This document shows, in pieces, positions 1 to 7,295 of a stretch of DNA of 64,000 bases. Positions within the stretch are counted from its first letter, which is position 1, and each line of letters starts with the position of its first letter. The notes under the pieces are model-generated. The model made no database searches. It saw only the letters and a program-made list of their open reading frames with translations, and was not told the origin of the DNA. This stretch comes from Halocatena marina. GTDB taxonomy: Archaea; Halobacteriota; Halobacteria; Halobacteriales; Haloarculaceae. The stretch spans positions 2,976,001 to 3,040,000 of the forward strand of contig NZ_CP109785.1 in NCBI RefSeq assembly GCF_025913575.1, given 5' to 3'. Position numbers and translations under genes: made by a program.

Positions 1-236
1 GTAAGCCAGCCTGAGTCCTCATCGCGGAGCCGACGGTAGCTCGCGAGATCGTTCTCGTACAAAATAAACAGCGCCCGACGAACGTCATTAAGTTCGAGAC
101 CGAGATCCTCCGCGAGTTCTTCATCGGTTACTTCGCCGTCCGGCGGCGCAGCAGCAACCGGCATACCCGTCGGACCGACGAGTTCGTGGAGATACTTCTG
201 AATGACGGGGTCGTTCAATAACTCCTCGAAGGCCAT
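1..236 (-). CDS. tfe: Transcription initiation factor E alpha subunit (TFE), N-terminal part
   Basis: TFE helps TBP and TFB open the promoter for archaeal RNA polymerase. Only the first 78 codons lie in the window and the gene runs off the left edge. The reading starts at an ATG (complement of CAT at 234-236) with MAFEELLNDPVIQKYLHELV. It continues through an acidic stretch (GEVTDEELAEDLGLELNDVRRALFIL, given here as two overlapping motif parts: GEVTDEELAEDLG and LNDVRRALFIL), which is the winged-helix N-domain typical of TFE, and ends at the window edge in RRLRDEDSGW. The zinc ribbon expected further on is outside the window. Identification rests on this N-terminal domain. Confidence 0.9.
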   Translation of the reverse strand, partial: MAFEELLNDPVIQKYLHELVGPTGMPVAAAPPDGEVTDEELAEDLGLELNDVRRALFILYENDLASYRRLRDEDSGWL

Positions 237-578
237 TAGGATGATATGTGCCGCTGATTCGGGTAAATCTTCCGCTCCATCGGTCGGGTCCGAAAACCAC
301 AACAACTGTGTAATCAATCGTCAACTCATCCGTTCAATGATGCAATCACGGTGTGTCGATGATCCAGATCACAGACGGAGTTCCCGGAGCACGGAGCAAT
401 CAAACGCCCCGAGCCGAGATCATAATGAGAGCAGCTGCCGGGAACGCGTGTGCTTTAGTGGCCATTGAATGGCCACGCCCCGTCCCGTCTCGGCACACGA
501 ACGGATATGTCACCAGCACCCGGCACCCAGTGCTTGCAACGAAAGCCACCTGTACGTGCTGCTTGCTCAATCATGTCG
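237..578. other. Intergenic region between tfe and trpS
   Basis: About 340 bases without a supportable gene. It holds the promoter region of tfe (transcribed leftward) and follows the end of trpS. Its one clear structure is the 19-bp palindrome listed separately. Short open frames on both strands lack recognisable domains. Confidence 0.6.
458..476. repeat. 19-bp perfect palindrome, also found near pitA2
   Basis: GTGGCCATT G AATGGCCAC reads the same on both strands around a single central base. A near copy, GTGGCTATTGAATAGCCGC, lies at 46982-47000 just upstream of the second phosphate transporter. Being this symmetric and repeated at a distance fits a protein-binding operator. A hairpin in RNA is the alternative. 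Confidence 0.6.
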
Positions 579-1760
579 TTATTGTTGTGTCAATGAATTA
601 TCCGGGTATCCGGCTCGGTTTCGGGCAGTTTCGCGCTCGAGTTGTGTGAGTCGATACTGTTGTAGCTCGTCTTCGAGCGGTCCTAACTGTTGACGACGTT
701 GCTGGTGTTCGTCGAGGAAATCTGCGATTTTTTCTGCGGCGATATCCTTGAGCTCACCGCTCAACAGCGACCCATTCCGGTACTCGCTGGCAAGTTGCTC
801 CATCCGCTCGTTGTTCCCTTCGAAAAAATAATACAGAAGCTGATACGACACGTCAACTGCTGGGTCGCCGCCCTGTTTTCGGTGCGCTTCAACGCTCGAT
901 TGCCCACCGGAGTACGCGTGCGTTCTGATTTTTTCGAAGACAGTCTCACGATCGTCAGAGAGGAGGATACTGGGCGCTTCGTCCGAGGAACTCATCTTAC
1001 CCGGGCCACCAAGACTCGGGAGGAACTTCGAGAGCAGGGCACCGGGCTTGTCCACGTCGTACCGTTGTTTGGCCGCAACGTCCCGACAGACACGAACGTG
1101 GGGATCTTGATCGATTCCGATCGGAACGAGCGTCGGATGACGGCCCCGGACAAGCTGTGGCAAGAGCAGATGGGTGGCTTGAACGGCGGGATAGAACGAG
1201 AGACCGACGTTCTCCGGGTCGCCGTAAGTCGCATCGACGGTCGATTGGGTTATCTCCCGAGCGAAGGCGACGGCGAGCGGGTAGATTACATCAGCGTCTG
1301 CAGTGTCCACAACAATACGGGTGCGATCGGGATCAAACCCGATGGCGAGAAGATCGAGCAGGTTCTCACGGGACCTGTCGCTTATCGTTTCGATCGATAC
1401 GTCTTTGAGAAATGATTTCTCGTCGTCAGAGAACGGGATATAAACGAGTGCTCCGGTTTGATCTTGGAGATGTTTGGCGAAATATAGCGGGACAACGTGA
1501 CCGATATGGAGCGGTCCGGAGGGACCACGCCCAGTAACGATGGAGTGGGTGCTGCCCTCGCTCACGGCATCGAGAAACGGCTCGACGTCGCGTTCTGCGT
1601 AGAATACGCTTCGCTCTACGAGCGGATGAACCGGGTCCGGGAACGCAGCAATCTGTTCTTCGGTGAGGGCATCGGCTCCGAACCGATCGAGCAGTCGATC
1701 GTAGTCAATGTCGCCTTCGACAGCATAGGGCGTTACGGTGAAGTCGTCTTCTTCTGGCAT
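579..1760 (-). CDS. trpS: Tryptophan--tRNA ligase (class I)
   Basis: Charges tRNA-Trp with tryptophan in the cytoplasm. The 393-residue protein has both class I ATP-binding motifs: HIGH at residues 85-88 (GPSGPLHIGHVVPLYF) and KMSSS at 255-259 (LGGPGKMSSSDEAPS). The N-terminal extension before the Rossmann fold and the wording around KMSSS follow the archaeal/eukaryotic type of TrpRS rather than the bacterial one. Translation starts at an ATG (1758-1760). A TATA-like stretch (ttcgtataatgg on the coding strand, near 1815-1826) lies about 60 bp upstream, so an ordinary leader is possible. Haloarchaea often carry a second trpS copy elsewhere, so this need not be the only one. Confidence 0.95.
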   Translation of the reverse strand: MPEEDDFTVTPYAVEGDIDYDRLLDRFGADALTEEQIAAFPDPVHPLVERSVFYAERDVEPFLDAVSEGSTHSIVTGRGPSGPLHIGHVVPLYFAKHLQDQTGALVYIPFSDDEKSFLKDVSIETISDRSRENLLDLLAIGFDPDRTRIVVDTADADVIYPLAVAFAREITQSTVDATYGDPENVGLSFYPAVQATHLLLPQLVRGRHPTLVPIGIDQDPHVRVCRDVAAKQRYDVDKPGALLSKFLPSLGGPGKMSSSDEAPSILLSDDRETVFEKIRTHAYSGGQSSVEAHRKQGGDPAVDVSYQLLYYFFEGNNERMEQLASEYRNGSLLSGELKDIAAEKIADFLDEHQQRRQQLGPLEDELQQYRLTQLERETARNRAGYPDNSLTQQ

Positions 1761-1903
1761 TGTCTGTTGATGAGTGGAGGTGCTGGTGATTGTGGTCGTG
1801 ATCGTGTGGAGCAGGGACCATTATACGAATCAAATCGAAAAAGCGAGTGAGCACCGCGGTCGGTCCGAGCGAGAGATATTCGTCCAACCCGACCGCGATA
1901 CTA

Positions 1904-1962
1904 GTCACTTCCCGTCGTCACTGCCATCGCCAACGCCAGCAATCGATGTCACGGGAAGTGAC
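1904..1962. repeat. 12-bp inverted repeat upstream of pitA
   Basis: GTCACTTCCCGT at 1904-1915 is matched exactly by its reverse complement ACGGGAAGTGAC at 1951-1962, with 35 bases between. The right arm itself contains a smaller dyad, GTCAC-GGGAA-GTGAC (1948-1962). It sits about 90 bp upstream of the pitA TATA box, a place where an activator or paired regulator dimers could bind. Confidence 0.5.
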
Positions 1963-2051
1963 CATTATGAGCAAATTGGAGACGGCGAGTACTTAGATCC
2001 ATCGTCGCACGCGACTTTGCTTGGGACGATGGTCATGCGAAGACGACAGGA

Positions 2052-2060
2052 TATTATAGA
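2052..2060 (+). promoter_or_regulatory. TATA box of pitA1
   Basis: The sequence tattataga is centred 25 bp before the pitA1 ATG at 2081, which places the transcription start at or very near the start codon (leaderless mRNA). Confidence 0.6.
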
Positions 2061-2080
2061 ATCCAGCAGAAGCAGAATCA

Positions 2081-3265
2081 ATGGTTGCCTTGGACTTTTT
2101 GGCGGTCGTCCTGATCGCGTCGATCGCCAGTCTGTTCATGGCGTGGACGATCGGCGCTGGATCCAGTGGTTCTACCCCATTTGCTCCGGCAGCCGGGGCG
2201 AACGTTATCTCGGTGATGCGGGCGGGCTTTCTCGTCGGACTGCTTGGATTTGCTGGAGCAGTCTTTCAAGGGGCAAACGTCGCTGGAACCGTCGGTACAG
2301 GACTGATCTACGGAGTGACCTTGACACCCGGTGCAGTTGCCACAGGACTGTTCATGGCAGCATTACTCGTCTCAATCGGCATTTTTACGGGCTATCCGAT
2401 CCCGACTGGCTTCACCGCAACGGGGGCTGTTATTGGCGTTGGGATCGCACTCGGCGGCTTACCCGCGTGGGGGACGTATAAGCAAATTGGTGCGATGTGG
2501 GTGCTCGTTCCGTTCGTTGGGAGTGGAGTCGCGTACGCAACGGCCCGGTTCCTTCGCCACGAAGACATCCCAGAGCGGATGAGCGTGCCGGCACTCGGTG
2601 GCATCGTCGGAGCGATCATCGCCAACATGTCGTTTGTGTTCCTCAGCGGACAGTCTATTGCCGTTGCAGGTGCGAACTGGCTCCCGCTCTCAGATGCTGT
2701 CGGCATCATGGTCGCCCAAATCGGGATTACGCTCGTGGTGGCTTTCATCGCAACGCTACTGCTTGCGTGGGATATGGCCAAGGACGAAGACCGGGGACTG
2801 AGCCACTTTCTACTCGTCCTCGGTGGGCTTGTCGCGTTCTCTGCAGGGGCAAGTCAGGTCGGTCTTGCGGTCGGTCCGTTGATACCGTTGCTCGATGATC
2901 TTCCGATCACGCTGTTGGCGCTACTCGTCGGAGGCGGACTCGGCCTGCTTGCTGGTTCCTGGATGGGTGCCCCCCGGATGATCAAAGCGCTCTCACAAGA
3001 TTACTCATCGCTCGGTCCCCGACGGTCGATCGCTGCACTCGTTCCTTCTTTCGCACTCGCACAGACAGCGGTGTTCTTTGGGATCCCAGTCTCGTTCAAC
3101 GAGATCATCCTCAGCGCAATCGTTGGGAGTGGCTACGCGGCTGGTGGGAGTAGCAGCGTAAGCCAAGAGAAGATGCTCAATACGGTGTTTGCGTGGATCA
3201 TCTCTCTCACGATCGCAACAGTTGGCAGCTACGGTGTCTACGCCGCGATTAGAGCCATACTATAG
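2081..3265 (+). CDS. pitA: Inorganic phosphate transporter, PiT family (copy 1)
   Basis: A 394-residue polytopic membrane protein of the PHO4/PiT family, which imports phosphate (or metal phosphate) driven by a cation gradient. About ten hydrophobic segments are visible. The two PiT repeats are recognisable: GAGSSGSTPFAPAAGANVIS near residue 25 and a second glycine-rich region SAGASQVGLAVGPLIPLL near residue 255. The start codon is the ATG that follows a TATA box by 25 bp. A paralogue lies at 47043-48245. No phosphate regulator is adjacent. The upstream inverted repeat is a candidate control site, but its partner is unknown. Confidence 0.9.
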   Translation: MVALDFLAVVLIASIASLFMAWTIGAGSSGSTPFAPAAGANVISVMRAGFLVGLLGFAGAVFQGANVAGTVGTGLIYGVTLTPGAVATGLFMAALLVSIGIFTGYPIPTGFTATGAVIGVGIALGGLPAWGTYKQIGAMWVLVPFVGSGVAYATARFLRHEDIPERMSVPALGGIVGAIIANMSFVFLSGQSIAVAGANWLPLSDAVGIMVAQIGITLVVAFIATLLLAWDMAKDEDRGLSHFLLVLGGLVAFSAGASQVGLAVGPLIPLLDDLPITLLALLVGGGLGLLAGSWMGAPRMIKALSQDYSSLGPRRSIAALVPSFALAQTAVFFGIPVSFNEIILSAIVGSGYAAGGSSSVSQEKMLNTVFAWIISLTIATVGSYGVYAAIRAIL

Positions 3266-3305
3266 AGCATCGAGACCGAATCTCTGTCGTCTCCGTCACC
3301 GTGTG

Positions 3306-3473
3306 TCACGTGTGTTGTCTGGGCCTTCGAGGGGGGAACAGCGTCACATCGCCGCCGAACGTGTTGAACAGCACGTCACAGTCCTCACACGCATACTGAT
3401 ACCCCGCTCGCCACGTCTGCTTGATTTGTGTCGACTGCTTACAGACCGGACAGACTGACGTGTGTTGCTCCAT
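3306..3473 (-). CDS. Small zinc-finger protein (55 aa)
   Basis: Found by reading the reverse strand; it is too short for most gene callers. ATG (3471-3473) opens a 55-residue protein: MEQHTSVCPVCKQSTQIKQT, then a second pair CEDCDVLF near residue 29. The two CxxC knuckles, about 18 residues apart, form a zinc ribbon like those of the many very small haloarchaeal zinc-finger proteins. After the second knuckle it continues NTFGGDVTLFPP and ends in a basic tail. Its function is unknown. It lies convergent with pitA (40 bp) and stands alone. Codon choice looks normal and the cysteine spacing argues against chance. Confidence 0.7.
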   Translation of the reverse strand: MEQHTSVCPVCKQSTQIKQTWRAGYQYACEDCDVLFNTFGGDVTLFPPRRPRQHT

Positions 3474-3771
3474 GGACAATGAACATCGGCTCGCTCATTG
3501 AACACACCGCATGTATACTCAAGGACGGTATATACGATCTATTCGCCGTCCAGCGATCTCGGACAGCACAGTATATCCGTCATTCATACGGCTCAAACTG
3601 CTCTCCGACTGAGAGCAGCGCTTCCCGGCTGGAAATCCTCCGACACTGGATCGAACAGCCAACGAGAGGAGAGGACAGATCGAGCGGCTGAAACAGAACG
3701 TGATGAAACAGAACGAGTGCGGTCCAGGAATCAAGGGGCGTTGTGGCTGAATTCCTTACCAAGCAATTCGC

Positions 3772-5280
3772 TCAGAGGTTGTACAGCTCGCTGTACTTTT
3801 CTTCGACGTAGTCGAGGAAGTAATCGGCAGTGTAGTCTTCGCCGGTCGCTTCACGCACTAGATCGGGGGTGGTGTAGCGTTGGCCGTGTTGGTGGACGTT
3901 CTCGGTGAGCCAATCGTGAAGCGCGTCGAACTCGCCAGATCGTATCTGGTCTTCGATGTCGGGAATGTCCTCGGTTGCCGCTGCGAACAGCTGTGCAGCC
4001 AGCACGCTTCCGAGCGAGTAAGTGGGGAAATACCCGAAGCTGGCGTGTGACCAGTGGATGTCCTGAAGACAGCCAGTGCTGTCGGTTTCGGGACGAACAC
4101 CGAGATACTCCTCCATCTTGTCGTTCCAGACCTGTGGAACCTCCGCTACGTCGAGTTCGCCGTCGATGAGTTGACGTTCGATTTCGAACCGGAGGATGAT
4201 GTGCATGTGGTAGGTCAGTTCGTCCGCCTCAACCCGGATCAGATTGTCGTCGTAGACCTGATTCGCGGCTTCGTACGCTTCACGAGCGGTCACGTCGCTC
4301 GTCTGTGGGAAATGCTCTGTCATCGTTGGAAGGAACTGTTCCCAGAACGGTTGTGAACGGCCGACGTGGTTCTCCCACAGCCGAGATTGAGACTCGTGAA
4401 CAGAGAGATTGCGAGAGCTACCGAGTGGTGTACCGTAGTGTTCGCGCGGGAGTCCGAGTGTGTACGTTGCGTGACCGAACTCGTGGACCGTCGATGTGAA
4501 CGCGTCGATCGGATCAGCCTCGTTGAACCGAGTCGTCACCCGAGCGTCGAACTGTGAGCCGAGTGAGAATGGGTGCGGTGCAACGTCGAGTCGGCCGTGT
4601 TCCCACGGGTAGCCGAGTCGGTCGAGCACCGCTCGACACAGCTCTTCCTGCGTCTCGGAGTCATACGTCCCAGAGAAGGCGTCGGTCGAGAGAGCCGCTC
4701 CGTCTGCCTTGTTTCCAATGTTCTCGATGAGCGGGACGAGACGGTCACGGAGCCGTTCGAGAACGCGCTCTGCGGTTTCTAAATCCAGATACGGCTCGTA
4801 ATCGGCGAACAACACAGCATACGGATCGGCGTCGGGATCGATGTGCTCTGCATACTCTCGCTTGAGTTCGACGAGATGAGAGAGCGTCGGGGCGAACGTC
4901 TCGAAGTCGTCGTTTGCTTTCGCCTCTTTCCAGACAGGGAGCGCTTCGCTCGTCGTCTGTGAAATTTCCTCGACAAGCTCCGCTGGGACCCGATTAGCAC
5001 GCTCGTACTGTCTCCGGACCTCTCGAACGACTGCCGATTGCTCTTCGCTCAGGTCCATCGTATCGAGTGACGAGAGGTAGTCGTCGGTCTCCTCACCCGT
5101 CAGCAGGTCGTGATGGAGCGTCGAGAGCGTCGACATCTGCTGTGAGCGCGCAGGCGTGCCCCCTTCGGGCATCATCACCTGTTGATCCCAACTGAGTATT
5201 CCGTTCGCATAATTGATGTTCGAAAGACGGCGCACGTGATCGACGAATTCATCGTAGACAGATTGCTGATCAGTTGCCAT
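3772..5280 (-). CDS. M32 family metallocarboxypeptidase (carboxypeptidase Taq type)
   Basis: A 502-residue cytoplasmic zinc carboxypeptidase that removes C-terminal residues from peptides. The HExxH zinc motif is HEFGH at residues 266-270 (STVHEFGHATYTLGLP), followed by the family's downstream ESQSRLWENHVGRS block, which supplies the third metal ligand. The full length agrees with the M32 family, and no signal peptide is present. It begins 25 bp after the end of the M20 peptidase gene on the same strand, so the two are probably co-transcribed as a peptide-breakdown pair. Confidence 0.93.
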   Translation of the reverse strand: MATDQQSVYDEFVDHVRRLSNINYANGILSWDQQVMMPEGGTPARSQQMSTLSTLHHDLLTGEETDDYLSSLDTMDLSEEQSAVVREVRRQYERANRVPAELVEEISQTTSEALPVWKEAKANDDFETFAPTLSHLVELKREYAEHIDPDADPYAVLFADYEPYLDLETAERVLERLRDRLVPLIENIGNKADGAALSTDAFSGTYDSETQEELCRAVLDRLGYPWEHGRLDVAPHPFSLGSQFDARVTTRFNEADPIDAFTSTVHEFGHATYTLGLPREHYGTPLGSSRNLSVHESQSRLWENHVGRSQPFWEQFLPTMTEHFPQTSDVTAREAYEAANQVYDDNLIRVEADELTYHMHIILRFEIERQLIDGELDVAEVPQVWNDKMEEYLGVRPETDSTGCLQDIHWSHASFGYFPTYSLGSVLAAQLFAAATEDIPDIEDQIRSGEFDALHDWLTENVHQHGQRYTTPDLVREATGEDYTADYFLDYVEEKYSELYNL

Positions 5281-5305
5281 ACCGGTGGCAGGAACCCGAG
5301 GGCTA

Positions 5306-6400
5306 TCAATCCACGCCTACACGCTCTATGACCGATCGATAAATCCGGTAACACCGATCGAGAACGGGCAGGGAGACGCTCTCATTTTCGGTGTGGGCCT
5401 CTCCAGGCTCGGCTGCCCCACAGACGACACACGTCGTTCCTTCCTGTGCGAGCCACCCTGCATCAGTCGCGTGGGGTTTCGTAACGAACGCTGGTTCTGA
5501 TGATTCAGGCTGTGCGTCTGCCGCAGCGTCGAGGACCGACTGTGCGAACGCATCGTCATCGCATGCCATCGGTGGAAGATCTTGGTCGATCTCCCATTCT
5601 ACAGCCCCATTGGCTGTCGCTGCTTCGATGTCGCACCGTTCGCCGGGAACCGTTCGTTCGTCGATGGTGATTTCACACGACTCGGGAACGACGTTCCACG
5701 CGCTTCCGCCTTCGATTCCTGTAACGCAGATGCTCCCGCGGAGTTCGTGGTCGAGCACCGTCGCTTCGGGAGGAACGAGAGCGCGGAGCACATCAAGTGC
5801 ATCCGCCGCACGGTAGACAGCGTTCTCCCCGCTCTCTGGTTCACTCGCGTGCGCTGCCTGACCACGAGCACGGACGGTACTCGCACGACGGCCTTTGTGC
5901 GCGACAGCGACATCGGTCACCCCATCGGCCGAGTAGCCAGTCGATCCTTCACCGATGACCGCATACTCGGGTGCAAATCCATCCTCGATGGCGTTGCGGA
6001 CACCAACTCCGCCTTGCTCTTCGCCGCGAAAGCTGGCAACGGTGCAGGACGCGTCGGTGTCACGAAACGCATACATGGCGGCCGCAAGGGAACCCTTCAT
6101 GTCAGCGCTCCCCCGGCCGTACAGCCGACCGTCCCGCTCTTCGAGAACGTACGTCTCGCCGTCTTGCTGTGAGTCGGCGGGCGGGACGACATCGTGGTGA
6201 CCGACCAACGCAAGTGTATCCCTGTTCCCGGCACTCAATTCATTCCCTCGTCGAGCAATTACCCCAGCCTTGGTGTGCTCGACAGTCGCATCTGTTTCAC
6301 GACGGAACCACTCGGCGATGAATTCGCCCGCTTTGTCTTCATCTTCGTGACTGGGAATCGAAACGAGCTTGCGCGTGAGTTCGGCGACAGTTGTGGTCAC
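5306..6400 (-). CDS. M20 family metallohydrolase (DapE/ArgE-like)
   Basis: A 364-residue di-zinc amidohydrolase. Visible metal and catalytic motifs are GHHDVVPPA (H68, D70), GRGSADMKG (bridging D100) and the RGEEQGG block with the catalytic and ligand glutamates E127 and E128. A dimerisation domain follows. Members of this group are often named succinyl-diaminopimelate desuccinylase, but no lysine-pathway genes are nearby. The neighbouring M32 peptidase suggests a role in peptide or acyl-amino-acid hydrolysis instead. Substrate is therefore not assigned. Start at ATG 6398-6400. Confidence 0.85.
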   Translation of the reverse strand: MTTTVAELTRKLVSIPSHEDEDKAGEFIAEWFRRETDATVEHTKAGVIARRGNELSAGNRDTLALVGHHDVVPPADSQQDGETYVLEERDGRLYGRGSADMKGSLAAAMYAFRDTDASCTVASFRGEEQGGVGVRNAIEDGFAPEYAVIGEGSTGYSADGVTDVAVAHKGRRASTVRARGQAAHASEPESGENAVYRAADALDVLRALVPPEATVLDHELRGSICVTGIEGGSAWNVVPESCEITIDERTVPGERCDIEAATANGAVEWEIDQDLPPMACDDDAFAQSVLDAAADAQPESSEPAFVTKPHATDAGWLAQEGTTCVVCGAAEPGEAHTENESVSLPVLDRCYRIYRSVIERVGVD

Positions 6401-6572
6401 GAGCTGATCACCTCAAACGAACACCTCCAGAGACAAACCGATTGTTCGGACGTGAACCGCGTACAGCAGCCATGGTCCGACCGAAGACGCGCAGCGTGAA
6501 ATATTGTTTGACGTTGATAGTCAAGAAATCGCAGTTAGCGTGAGAAGCAGAGCAGCGACGGCGGAGTTTCGG

Positions 6573-7076
6573 TTATGACTCGCTACTCGAATTGAATTCG
6601 CTGAAATTGAGAGTCGCAGTCCTTGTCCGAATTTCTTTCCCGTCGAGATGACAAACAGCGTCCAACTGTGAGTCAAAGTCCCCGTTCTCATTCGTATCGT
6701 GATACACCTTGACGTGGACTTTATGCGATCCCGATAGCTCCGAGTTTAGCCGGAGTGTGCTTCCGTCGGCGACAACAGCCTCATCCGTGGTGACGTGGTT
6801 AACACCGAGAATGGTGTCGTTCTCGTAAGCAACGAAGAAGACACTCATGTTCGCTGGCAGTCCGTATCCGAGCCGAAGTGTGTCTGGAGACCAAGTTTGC
6901 GTTCGGTTCGTGTCATTAAGCCTCCAATAGCTCACTGACACATTTTCGCACTCCATCGAATTCCCGACCGATGAAGAGATCGCCTCATTTTTCGATTGAT
7001 CGACTGGAGCGAATCCCTGACACCCGCTAAAAATGCTCGATAGAACGACAATAGCGAGAAGAAGACGATTCCTCAT
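6573..7076 (-). CDS. Predicted haloarchaeal lipoprotein
   Basis: A 167-residue protein beginning MRNRLLLAIVVLSSIFSGCQ: a short basic region, a hydrophobic core and a lipobox-like SGC, so it is probably exported by Sec and lipid-anchored at the outer face. The first in-frame start further upstream would bury this signal, so ATG 7074-7076 is chosen. The mature part is acidic. Near the C-terminus it has LSGSHKVHVKVYHDTNENGDFD, split here as SGSHKVHVKVYHD and DTNENGDFD. This resembles small haloarchaeal surface beta-domains in which a DxNxNGxxD turn may bind calcium. Function is unknown. Confidence 0.65.
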   Translation of the reverse strand: MRNRLLLAIVVLSSIFSGCQGFAPVDQSKNEAISSSVGNSMECENVSVSYWRLNDTNRTQTWSPDTLRLGYGLPANMSVFFVAYENDTILGVNHVTTDEAVVADGSTLRLNSELSGSHKVHVKVYHDTNENGDFDSQLDAVCHLDGKEIRTRTATLNFSEFNSSSES

Positions 7077-7295
7077 GAGTGATACGGCGAACGTAGCGAG
7101 CGGCGCGGCAAATACTTTGTCCCATCTGGTGATGGCCAAGCGCATCCGTAGAGGAAGAGTACGCATGCGCCCTTCTCGTGCGTGCTGTCACAGCTGATAG
7201 AAGATACAGAACAAACAACGGGCTCCATATAGTTATACAATTCGACAATATCGCGGGTAAACACCCTTATAGCCCAGCGCGGTCCTAACGGAGGT

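Larger units (their letters stand above)
1761..2080. other. Divergent promoter region trpS / pitA
   Basis: Contains the trpS promoter on the left, a long-range 12-bp inverted repeat (1904-1962) and the pitA TATA box (2052-2060). No gene is seen; the open frames here are shadows without domains. Confidence 0.6.

Noticed and set aside
690..1415. Long forward open frame opposite trpS
   Set aside because: It is antisense to a clear, full-length tRNA synthetase gene and its translation shows no domain.
1774..2481. Forward frame running into pitA
   Set aside because: The C-terminal half is a frame-shifted shadow of pitA with Arg-rich content; no promoter or domain supports it.
7290..7295. Shine-Dalgarno-like ggaggt before the PIN-ATPase gene
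   Set aside because: It ends directly at the ATG, too close to pair with 16S rRNA; the TATA box 27 bp upstream indicates a leaderless transcript.
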